Shown here: piece after piece, positions 32,926-45,100 of the stretch
Layout of the letters: each line of letters starts with the position of its first letter
Position numbering within the stretch: position 1 is the stretch's first letter
Source of the DNA: UBA5239 sp040394635
GTDB taxonomy: Bacteria; Verrucomicrobiota; Lentisphaeria; Victivallales; Victivallaceae
Reading direction: 5' to 3'
NCBI GenBank assembly: GCA_040394635.1
Contig: JBEBRW010000021.1
Location: 12,660-76,659 of the forward strand
Length of the DNA stretch: 64,000 nucleotides
The notes under the pieces: generated by a model
What the model was told of the DNA's origin: nothing
Seen by the model: only the letters and a program-made list of their open reading frames with translations
Databases searched by the model: none
Position numbers and translations under genes: made by a program

Positions 32926-32954
32926 TTGATAAAGTATACGTTTGACGATATAAT
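32926..32954 (+). promoter_or_regulatory. Sigma70-type promoter of the giant gene
   Basis: TTGATA (32926-32931), exactly 17 bases, and a perfect TATAAT (32949-32954). The transcript would start near 32961 and have a leader of about 168 bases before the ATG at 33129, with a hairpin-plus-T-tract inside it and GAGGAAGAAG as ribosome-binding region. Confidence 0.65.
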
Positions 32955-33009
32955 AATTACATGAAGAGCAGAAAAATTATTTTTCAAGAGAATAAATAGA
33001 CCTTTCGAT

Positions 33010-33053
33010 AAAACCATAAAAATGATGATATAAATTTATGGTTTTATTTTTTT
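33010..33053 (+). terminator. Terminator-like hairpin in the leader of the giant gene
   Basis: AAAACCATAAA (33010-33020) pairs perfectly with TTTATGGTTTT (33035-33045); the loop is 14 bases and ATTTTTTT follows to 33053. It lies between the predicted transcription start (about 32961) and the ATG (33129), so it may act as an attenuator. The stem is AT-rich and may be weak. Confidence 0.5.
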
Positions 33054-33128
33054 GCGGGGTATTCACTGATTGCTGAATTTTAAATTTAACAATTCCGTTA
33101 AACGAATATTAGAGGAAGAAGAGTAGTT

Positions 33129-36100
33129 ATGAAGAGGAACGATGAGGAGATGATGGAGTGCTTCAGACTGGAAGAGAGAGTCCTGTTTGAAGCGGCAGGG
33201 GCAGTCGAGATCGCAGATGCACAGACGAACGATCCAAATGCCGACATGAACCCAACGGAGCAACAGGCGCGGGACGAGAAGGCTGCGTCGCAAGATGCTC
33301 CTCCGGAAACTCCGCCCGGGGCGATGACAGCCCCGGGCGGAGTGGTCCAACCGGACAAAGTAGCCGACATCGACGCCGAAATAACGGCGTTGATCGAAGG
33401 CGAAATCGGAGCTCCTGCCGCCGGCATGGATGCGATTGACGACATGATCAATGACCTCTTCAACGATTACGGCGCCGACGCGGTGGAGGATGCCATCCAT
33501 GACGCTTTTGCCGACGGCGATCATGATGAACCCGAAACGGATATTGCGTCCCCCCTCCCCGATATCATCATCGATCCGGAACAGGAACTGGTCATTATCA
33601 ACGGTTCGGTCCAGGACACCGGCAAGATCATTGATTCACTCAAGCCGAATCAGGAATATCTGGTTCTCGATGCCGATAAAGACGCCATGACGCAGATCAA
33701 TGATTACCTGGACGCCTCCGGCAAGACCTACAGCGCCATTCACATCGTGACCCACGGCAACCAGGGGTATTTCATCCTGAACGATGAATCCATCAGCGCC
33801 GACAACTTCAATGCCGGAGCATGGAGCGAAATCGGCAGTCACCTGACGAAAGAGGGCGATATTCTGATTTACGGCTGCAACCTGGCGGAAAGCGAGTCCG
33901 GACAGAACCTGATCTCGATGATCGCCGACGCTTCCGGCGCGGACGTGGCGGCCAGCACGAATACCACCGGCATCGGCGGCGACTGGACACTGGAGTACCA
34001 GCATGGCACGATCGAGGCGTTAAGCATCACGGTGGACAGCTATGATTACCGGCTCAATGACTGGCAGGTGACGTTGTCCACGGACGGACTTTCGGGCAGC
34101 GGCGGCGAATATATTGACAATCTGACTTTCGATTTACGTTATGCCGTCGATCATGCGATCAGCGGCGATTCGATATCGTTCAAGCTCGACAGTACGGATA
34201 CCATCACTTTAAACGGCAAACTGGTCATCAGCCAAGGCAAGCTGACGATCAACGGTACCAATCTGGGAACCGGTGCGGGTGATGGCGTGGTGACGATCCA
34301 GACCAACGGCGGCGATTTCCATCTGTTCGAGGCCAGCAATGCTTCAACCGACTGGGACCTGACCTTCAAAAACATCAACCTGATCGGCAATCAGACGGCC
34401 GGAACGGATATCGACGGCGGGGCCATTTATATCATGGGCCGCAATGTTACGCTGAATCTGGACAATGTGAACATCAGCGACAGCCATGGCAGAATGGGCG
34501 GCGGGGTTTATGTGAGTTCCTCCACTCTGGATATGACGGTGGCAAATTCCCATTTTGAAGGAAACAATGCTCAATACGGCGGGGCGGTCTTCACCAATGC
34601 GGCCACCACCAAAATTAGCATCGATCATTCCACGTTCCATAATAACACGGCCAAGTGGTATGGCGGGGCGGTGTTGATTCAGGAATCTGCGAATGGCGCA
34701 ACGGCTACGGTAAACATCGATCATGCAACTTTTACCGGCAATACGGTGGCCCAGAACGACGGCGGAGCGATCTACTTTGGCTCTACGAGCGGGACGCCGG
34801 CGACATCTTTCATGGTCACGGTCAGCAATTCGCTTTTTGAGGATAACTCCGCTTCGCACCTCGCCGGTGGTTCGCCCGGCGGAGGGGCCATGGCTTTCAA
34901 GCGGTGCGGCAGCGTGGACCTGACGATTACGGATTCGCAATTCCTGAGCAACGACGGTTATGAAGGCGGGGCGATTGCAATTGCCGCCCAGAATTATATC
35001 AAACTGACGATCGACGGAAGTGAATTTACCGGCAACAGCACCATCAAGCAGGATGGCGGCGCCATTTCCGCTCAGATCGGCAGCAGCTCGACTGCGACTG
35101 TTTACGGGACGGAAATTTCCATCAAGAACAGCCTTTTCGAAGGCAACGACGCCATTCGCGGCGGCGCAATTTCCGTGAATGATCTCAGCAAGAGTATCAA
35201 GATGGATATCGCCGATACCACATTCAAGGGTAATTCCGCCTGGCAGAACGGCGGCGCCATCAATCTGCGGGCCGACAAAGGAAGCGTCTTGCTCGACATC
35301 AATGATGGTACTGTTTTCGACGGCAACAAAGCTGCGACCAACGTCCAGGCGGCAACCGCGTATGCCGGTTACGGCGGCGGCGCCATTGCCGCGTGGGGCA
35401 TGGGCGGCGTAACGATCAATGTCAACGGTACTTATGATCAGGCGACCAATGCTTACAGCGTGCAGTTTATCAATAACACGGTGGAATCGGCTTCGGACAA
35501 TGTGGTACTGTACGGTGGTGCGATCGCAATTGCCACGCCAACCGCATATTTGAGCCCGGCGGCCGGAGCAAAATTGACCGGCAGTGTGAACATCACCGGC
35601 GCTTATTTCGCCAACAACACCGTCAAAGCGACCGGTAGTGGCGCTCAGGGGCAAGGCGGCGCGGTTTACGTCAATCCCTATGTAAATTCTTCTAATGCCA
35701 ATATTTCAGGGGAAAGTAACGTTAGCCTCAGCGGCAAGGTGCTGTTTCTGAATAACGAAGCGACTACGGCCGGCGGGGCGATTTATGCTTCATCCGTCCG
35801 GTACGGTTCAAGCTCCGCGCAGACCGCCAGGACGAACCTGACGATTTCAGGCGACGTGCAGTTCACCGGCAACAAATCCGGCCTCGGCGGGGCGCTTTAC
35901 CTGAATGCCGAATCCACGGCAAGCAACAATTACACTCATGTCAATGCCACGATCAGCGGTGCAACCTTCACCAATAACAGTGCCACGTCGGATGGCGGAG
36001 CGGTTTATGTGGCGGACCGGCCGGGTACTTCCACGTCGCTGGTTACGATTAACTCGGATACAACTTTTTGTGGTAATAGCTCCAACCAAAACGGAGGGGC

Positions 36101-39100
36101 GATTTATCTCGGCCACAATGTCGCGCTGACGATTGCCGGAGCGACTTTCCTTAATAATACCGCCGCAGCGGACGGCGGCAGCATTTTTATTGGCGGCACT
36201 ACGGGGGCCGTCAACGTTGGCGATGCACATTTCGAGTTTACCAACTCAACCAATGCCGCAACCCGTGGCGGCGCTATCTATACCAATCGTTCGGTGACGC
36301 TGACCAATTCGGAATTTTCGGGGTTGAAAGCAGATCAGGGCGGCGCGATCTACAACGCAGCCGGAACCCTGAAAATCACCGATACGAGTTTCTATAAAAA
36401 TGCCGCCGTCAATGGCGGCGCGATTTACAATGCGGCCACCTGCACGGTGGTGAATTCAAGCTTCTACGGCAACCGGGCCAGCGGCAACGGCGGGGCAATC
36501 TTCAACAACGCCGCGTTGATTGTGGTTGATTCGTCGTTTGCCGCGAACGGTGCGACGGCGGGCGGCGGCGCGCTTTATCAGAATCTGTCGACAGCCTCCA
36601 TGCAGATTATGAATTCCGTGCTGGTCGGCAATTACAGCACATCCACGGCCGTGGCGGACGATATCTATTACTCCGCCGGCTCGGTAAAGATGGTTTACAG
36701 CGTTTACGGCGCCAGCAACAGAACCGGGTATGGCGCTACGAATAAAACATCGAATGTCGGCGACGTCTACAATGCGCATTGGGACGGGCTCGAACTGAAG
36801 AACAACGACACCAATGCGGTCATTCTGGAAAACAATGTCGTGGTCATCAGTAAGTATGGAGTCGCGGCTTATTCCGGCACACTGGTCGGCGAGCGCAGCG
36901 GCATGTACTTCTATCGCGACCTGGATACCAATCTCTGGAAAAGTTTCTCTACCAGTACGACTTATACATTCAATGAAAGCGCGGCCAACTTCGGCCTGAC
37001 CGGCGGCACGATCATCAAGCTGGGGCAGAACCTCGGCGACCGCACGGTCACACATCTGGCGTACAATATGGGCGCTTACGTGCTCGGTCTCTCCCCGGAA
37101 ATACCGAGCGTGGTCGTGAATACCGACCTGGACGTGATCAATCCGTTCGACAACCTGATTTCGCTGCGCGAGGCTCTTCAGGTTTACGGCGGCAGGGTGT
37201 TCAACGGCTCGTTTTACGACGTGGTGAACGACCAGGTCATAACGTTATCGAATTATGCCCCCGGCACCAATATCACGTTTGCCATCGAGAGCTTCTCCGG
37301 CTCCGATATGGTGATTACGGTTTCCAGCCAGATAACGATCAGCACCTATCTTTCCACCATGACCATCGACGGTTACAACCACGCTGCCAATGCAGCCTTG
37401 CGGGGCAACCTCACGATTACGGTCGCCAAGGCCGGGCGCAGCCTGGTCGGCGGCCAGTGGGTCACCAATGCGGACGCCAGCAATTACCGGATCTTCGCGG
37501 CCGACAGCAACACCACCAATTGGGATATCAGCATCAGCAATCTGAACCTGATTGGCGGCTCGGCGGGTAATTCGGTTGCGGGCGGCGCCATTTACATAAA
37601 CGGCGCTACGGCAAAGCTTTCCCTGGACCATGTGAATATCAGCGGTTCGCAGGCCGGGCGCGGCGGCGCGGTGGCGGTTGATGCGGTCGACAATGTTACG
37701 ATCAACATCAAAGACAGTACCTTTACCGGCAATATGGCCGCTGGTAACGCCGACAGCGGCCAGGGCGGCGGCGCGCTCAACGCGAAAACCAGCCGGACTA
37801 ATGCTCCGACCACGATCAATATCACCATTACCGGAAACTCCAAATTCCTGAACAACAGTTCATCCGGCTGGGGCGGCGCGATTGCCGCAGTCAGCACCTA
37901 TCACCTGAACCTCACCATTGCCGGCAACGACGCCAACAACCGGGTCATCTTTGACGGCAACGTGGCGGAGTACGGTTCAGGCGGCGCGATTCTGGCCCAG
38001 GGCTCGCAAGGAATTACAGATCTGCAGATCAATCATGCAACATTCAATAACAATGTCGCGGAGTTCGGCGGCGGGGCCATCTTCCTGCCCGGCGGCAGCA
38101 ATTTAACCTGGAATACCGGCCGCGGATGCACGATCGATGTCAAGAATTCCATTTTTTCCAATAACAGGACCCGCAACTATACGGCTCAGGCAACCGGCGG
38201 CGGCGCATTCGGCATCACCCATGAGCGGCTCTCCACATTCAATATTACCGATTCGACGTTCAGCGGCAACAGCTCGACCCGTCAGGGCGGCGCGATCATG
38301 ATTCTCGACTTCAACAGCAGCGGCGCGCCACAAATCGGTACGGTAATGACCCTGAAAAATACAGATTTCCTGAACAACAGCGCCGGTGCGTGGGGCGGAG
38401 CCATTTACATGAAGGGCAACATGTCCATCGAAGGTGGTTCGTTCAAGGGCAATTCGGCCACATACTACGGTGGTATCATGCTGGGCGGTTACAACTCGGC
38501 CGAGGGCGTGATGACGGCTACCGGAACCCTTTTCGAAGGGAATCATGCGACGGCGTTCGGGGGAGCGCTCTGCGCGACCGACATGACGTTTGAAAACGTC
38601 ATCTTCCGCGACAATTACGTCAATGGCAACGATATCTATGCTTATGCCGGAGCCGTTGCCGGCGGCCGGATGAACCTCAAGGGAACCGTACTTTTTGAGG
38701 GAAACTATGTCAAGAATACGGGCGATGCTTACGGCGGAGCTTTTTACGGCTATGCCCTGACGGTTGCGAACGGGGCCAATGTTTCCTTCATCAATAATTC
38801 GGCCGTCAGCACCGGCGGCGGCAACGCCATCGGCGGCGCAATTCTTTCCCATCGCGACTTGTCCTTGACCGGGGTTCTGTTCCAGGGCAATTCCGCCGGA
38901 TACGGCGGGGCGATTTACAGCGCCTGCAATGTGATTCTCAACAATTGCGTGTTCATAAACAATAGCGCGACGCTTGCCGGAGGGGCCGTTTACCTGGAAG
39001 TTCCCGATGCTACTTCGATTCCGACCCTGACGGTCCTGAACAGTACATTTACCGGCAACTCCGCCGGGTACGGCGGCGCGATTTACAACGGCAGCACCAC

Positions 39101-42100
39101 TACGGTGTCCAATTCCACCTTCAGCAAAAACACTGCGACCGGCTCAGGCGGAGCATTGTACAACGATATCGGCAGTACCGCAACCGTGTCCAACTCGACC
39201 TTTTATTCGAACAGCGCGACCGTTTCCGGCGGAGCGTTTTACAGCGAGGGTACGCTGACAGTGGTGGATACGACGCTGGTGGCGAACCATGCTGCTTCCG
39301 GCGGCGCGATTGACCTGAACGGCGGCAATGCTTATGTGCTCAATACCCTGATGCTGGCCAACTATCAGGGCGACGATGTCGACTCACTGAGCGACATCAA
39401 GATCGAGGATGGTTTGCTCAGCATGGCTTACAGTATTTACGGCGAAGTTGACGGAGCTTTCACCGATCGAGCCAATACCAAACTGTCGGACACCGGTATT
39501 GCCGATCCGCTCAAGAATATTCTCGGAGCAATGTGGAATGCGGCAAAGACGGACCTGGTGATGATTTCCGACGATTCTCATGTTGTGCTGGATGCGGAAG
39601 GCGTGATCGCAATCCTGAATACCGGACTGGCCGCCTACAGCGGTTCGCTGATCGGTAAACTCGGCGAGCATTTCTACTACCGCGACATGGCCGATAATAC
39701 GTGGAAGAGTTTTACCACTCTCCAGACCTTTGCCGCCAACACCACCGGACCGGACTTCGGCCTGACCGGCGGCACGATCCTCAATCTCGGGCAGAATGAT
39801 GTCTCGCGCACCAATACCCACGAGGCGTATAATGTCGGAGCGTATGCGATTGACCTGGTCAAGGAACTGCCGAGTACGGTCGTAACGACCGATCAGGACA
39901 TCGTGAATCCGTTTGACTTTGTGATTTCGCTGCGCGAGGCCATCGAAGTCTACGGCGGCAGGGCTTTCTCCGGCACTTATTACGATGTGACGAACGATGC
40001 GATTGTAACGGTCAGCGGGTATAACCCCGGCACCGGCATTACGTTTGCCATCGAAAACTTCAGCGGCACGGATCTGGTGGTCACGGTTTACAGCCAGCTG
40101 ACGATCAATGCGACTTACCTCTCCAACATGACCATCAACGGCTACAACAATGCGACCCTGAAGGGCAATATCACGATCAAGGTCGAAAACGCGGGCCGGA
40201 TTCTGAGCGGCGGTTCATGGATCGAGAACCCCTCCGCCAGCACTTACCGGATCTTCACGGCCGACAACAGCACCGCGAACTGGAACCTCGCTTTCAGTAA
40301 CCTCAATTTGATCGGCGGCAAGACCGCTGCCGGAGGCGCGATTTACGTGAACGGCGCGAATGTGAAATTTTCTCTGGACAACGTCAATATCAGCGGCTCG
40401 CAGGCTACCCGCGGCGGCGCAGTGGCGGTGATCGGCTCGGGCGACAGTGTTGTGATCAACCTCAACAACAGCACATTCACCGGCAACGCGGCCACCAACT
40501 CGATCAGCAGCGGCGACGGCGGCGGGGCGCTTCTTGCCCAGACCACCCGGACAACGTCTCCGACGACGCTCAGCATCACCATCACCGGTAACTCAAAGTT
40601 CCTGAACAACAGTTCTTCCGGCTGGGGCGGCGCGATCACTGCGATCAGTTCGTACCACCTGAATCTCACCATTGCCGGCACCGATGCCAACAACCGCGTG
40701 GTCTTTGACAACAACCATGCGCTGTACGGCTCCGGCGGCGCGATCTTCATCCAGGGAACCAGAGGGCTGACGAAGGTTGATATCAATTATACGACGATGA
40801 ACGCCAATACCGCAGTATTCGGCGGTGGAGCCGTCTATCTGGGCAATGGTTCAAACTATTCCACCTATGCCGGGCGTGAAGCCAGAATCAACGTGAAGAA
40901 TTCCATCTTCTCCGCCAACAAAGTTACCCTCGAAGGCAGTGCCGCGGTAACGGGCGGCGGCGCTTTCGACATCGAGCACGAGTGGCTCTCCTCGTTCGAT
41001 ATTGCCGATTCGACCTTCAGCGGTAACGTTTCGCCCCGCAGCGGCGGCGCAATCATGATCCATGACAACCATAGTTCTCATGGCGGTACGGCGATGACCC
41101 TGAAAAACACGCACTTCCTGAACAATATCTCCACCACCTGGGGCGGTGCGATTTACATGAAGGGCAATATCACCATTACCGGCGGTTCGTTCGTCGGCAA
41201 CAAGAGTGGTGTCGGCGGCGCGATTCTGCTGGGCGCGAGCAACTCGTCCGAGGGGAATTTGACGGCTACCGGAACCCTTTTCGAAGAAAACGGCGCGACC
41301 ATGCGCGGTGGTGCCCTCAACGCAGTCAACATGATCTTGGAAAATACCACCTTCCGTAACAACTACGTCAATGGCGACGGTTCCGGGATCTCCTACGGCG
41401 GCGCGATCGACGGCAAGGCAACCCTCAAGGGTACTGTCCTTTTTGAGGGCAACTATATCACCAACTCCAAGGATGCTTACGGCGGCGCAATTTACGGCAG
41501 CAGTTTGACGATTGCGGACGGCGCCAAGGTTTCCTTCATCAACAATTCGGTTACCAGCAGCAACGGGCTCGCCCTTGGTGGCGCGCTCTTTATCACCAAT
41601 GACCTCAACCTTACCGGCGTGATTTTCGAGGGCAATTCAGCTCAATATGGTGGCGCTATTTACAGTAATCGCAATATTACTCTGGACAGCTGTACCTTCA
41701 AGAAAAATGCGGCCACGCTCAACGGCGGCGCGATTTACCTGGTGCCGAACAGTACCACACCGACGCTGATCATCCGCAACGGCACGGTTTTCGAAGGGAA
41801 CACGGCTGTACGGCACGGCGGCGCGATTTACGCCAACGCCACCACGTTTACCATCAGCGGTTCGTACTTCAACGGCAACGGCGCGGGCCGCTCCGGCGGC
41901 GCGATTTACGCCAACTGCAGTGTCACGATCAACGGCGGCACCCAATTCGGCAATATCAGCGGCAACACCGCCGGTGAATATGGCGGCGCAATTCTGGCGT
42001 ACGGCACGCTGACGGTCAATAATGCCGAATTTTACCGCAACAGCGCGAAGCTGAGCGGCGGCGCGATCTGCGGCATGGGCAGCGTGATCCTGAACAATGC

Positions 42101-45100
42101 CGTTTTCGGCGACTCGGCCGTGACCGGCAGCGGAAACACCGCCGGAGAAGGCGGCGGCGCGGTTTGCGCGTACAGCTCCATTCAGATCACCGACTCATCT
42201 TTCGCGCTGAATTCAGCGGAGATGGGCGGAGCGATTTATGGCGGCAGCGACTTCACTGTCACCGGCAGTACTTTCACCGGCAATTCCGCAAGTATTGACG
42301 GCGGTGCGATTTATGGCGATGGCGATATATTCCTGCAGAATGTCGTATTCGGCGACGAAAACTCTTCCGGCAGCGGCAACCATGCCGGTCAGGACGGCGG
42401 TGCAGTCTATGCTTATGGCGCACTTCAGGCCAACGACGTTTACTTCTATTACAACTCGGCGGCCCGCGACGGCGGTGCACTCTACACGGTCACGAACAGC
42501 GGCGTCAACTCCTCGTTTTATATCGGCAACACTGCGGGGCGCGACGGCGGAGCCATCTACAACACCGGCATCCTGGCGCTGAATAATTCGGTATTCAGGA
42601 CGAACTCCGCCAAACAGAACGGCGGGGCGATTTACAGCGACGGCGAATTGACGTTGAACAACGCCTCGTTCACCGGCAATACCGCCAAGGTCAACGGCGG
42701 CGCACTGTACCTTGCCGACGGCGGCACGTTTGATTCGGCCGAAGCCATCGGTTTTTACAGCAACCATGCCGATGTTGACGGCGGGGCGATTTACGGCCTG
42801 ACCAGTTTCGGTATTTCCGCGATATTCCACGATAATACGGCGAACCGGAACGGCGGCGCGATTTATGCGGCCGACAACCTTACGGTCACTCATTCGGAAT
42901 TCCGCCGGAACGCCGCGAATGGCGACGGCGGCGCGGTTTATGCAATCGGTAGTTCACTGACCATGGATAACACGTTGATCGCCGATAGCACGGCCAAGGG
43001 CAACGGCGGCGGTATTTACGCCACGGCCACGGCTTCGCTGCTCAACCTGACGGTGGTCAACAACACCGCTACTGGCAACGGCGGCGGCATGTGGAACACC
43101 GCCGGAGCCACGGTCAAGAACTCCATTTTCTGGGGTAATCGCGGCGCGGCCATGAACCAGTTCAATACCGGCGTGACCAACACGGTGACGTATTCCGGTA
43201 TCGAAAACTGGGCGCTCGGCGGCACCGGCAATGTGAACCTGCAGTCCGACAACGCCGGCGCTCGCGGCAGCAAGTTCAACGACAATGCAAAAGGCAAATA
43301 CTACGTCTGCTTTGTCGACGAGGCGAACGGTGATTATCACCTGGATACAGGCTCGTATCTGATCAACCGCGGCAGCAACGTTCCCATGCCTGAAACCGAC
43401 CTCGACGGCAAGACCCGTATTTTCAACTATGCCAACGGCGGCCGCATCGACATGGGCGCTTATGAATCGCAGTACAAAGGCAATGTGGTAATCGATGCTT
43501 CGGGGGATGATATTGTATATGGCGATACCGAAACTCTGATCGCGGACCAGGACGGTTTCGGTGGCGGCGGCTTCACGTTCCACACCGATGATTCGGATTA
43601 TCTGGATATCAACGGCGACCAGGCAACGGCGAAAAAGGCCGGCGGCAAGGCCAGGATCGATATCGATTATTCGGGCGACGAAAACTGGAACGAAAATTCG
43701 GCCACCATCGAGATCAACACGCTCAAGCGCGATATCACGCTTAAGGCGGAAGACGCCCACTATACCTACGACGGCACGACCCACAAATTCTACTGGGACG
43801 GTATTGCCGGCGGACGCGGTTTTGCGTTCGATGATGCGCTGATTTCGTACGACAGCAATATCTACCGCAATGCCGGTGAGTATTTCGATGCGTTGATTAA
43901 CGCGTTGATTGCCAGCGGAAACGGCGAAGACATGACCGACAACTACAATATCAACTACGAAAAAGGCACCATGATCATCGACAAAGCCACGATTGTCATC
44001 AATCGCGACGGGCAGGACAAGGTCTACGACGGCACGACCGATGCCGACTATACCTGGTCCATCGACGGCCTGATCGCCGGTGACGATGTCGATTATAACA
44101 AGGGTGAAGCCCACTTCGATAACAAGAACGCCGGTAAGAACAAAGACGTCTATTTCGATGGTGACTCGCTGAGCGGCGACGATGCTGGTAATTACGAAAT
44201 TATCTACAACGACAAAGGTGCGGATATTTTCAAGGCCACGATCGTTGTCAACCGTGATGGCGAAGACAAGGTCTACGACGGCACCACCAATGCCGACTAT
44301 ACTTGGTCCATCGACGGCCTGATCGCCGGTGATGATGTCGATTATCACAAGGGTGAAGCCCGCTTCGATAACAAGAACGCTGGTAAGAACAAGACCATCT
44401 ATTTCGACGGCGATTCGCTGAGCGGCAGTGACCTCGACAATTATGAGATCAGTTACAATGACCGCGGCGCAGATATTTTCAAGGCCACGATCGTGGTCAA
44501 TCGCGACGGCGAAGACAAGGTCTATGACGGTACCACAGCCGCCGATTATACCTGGTCCATCGACGGCCTGATCGCCGGTGATGACGTCGACTACAACAAG
44601 GGCAATGCTCACTTCGATAACAAGAACGCAGGCAAGAACAAGACCATCTACTTCGATGGTGACTCGCTGAGTGGCGACGATGCTGACAATTACGAAATTA
44701 TCTACAACGACAAAGGCGCGGATATTTTCAAGGCCATGATCGTGGTCAACCGTGATGGCGAAGACAAGGTCTACGACGGCACGACCGATGCCGATTATAC
44801 CTGGTCGCTTGACGGCGTGATCGCCGGTGATGATGTCGATTATAACAAAGGCAACGCACAATTTGATAATAAGAATGCAGGCAAGAACAAGACCATCTAT
44901 TTCGATGGTGACTCGCTGAGCGGTAGCGATGCAGACAATTACGAGATCATCTATAATGACGAAGGCGCGGATATCTTCAAAGCCACGATCGTCATTAACC
45001 GTGACGGCGAGGATAAAGTCTACGACGGCACCACCAATGCCGACTATACTTGGTCCATCGATGGCCTGATCGCCGGTGACGATGTCGACTATCACAAGGG

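Larger units (their letters stand above)
32089..33128 (+). other. 1-kb AT-rich intergenic region before the giant gene
   Basis: No credible coding frame was seen. The first part (to about 32480) has normal composition and carries a REP-like double hairpin (32153-32247) and a 9-bp inverted repeat (32361-32394). From about 32480 the composition turns strongly AT-rich, with a palindrome at 32739-32755, an ATCTAAAT/ATTTAGAT inverted repeat (32806-32813 and 32847-32854), a promoter (32926-32954) and a terminator-like leader hairpin (33010-33053). The AT-rich part is compatible with a strongly regulated or nucleoid-protein-bound upstream region. Confidence 0.7.

Noticed and set aside
32942..32947. 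TTGACG as an alternative -35 upstream of the giant gene
   Set aside because: No -10-like sequence 16-18 bases downstream; the TTGATA at 32926 pairs correctly with TATAAT instead.
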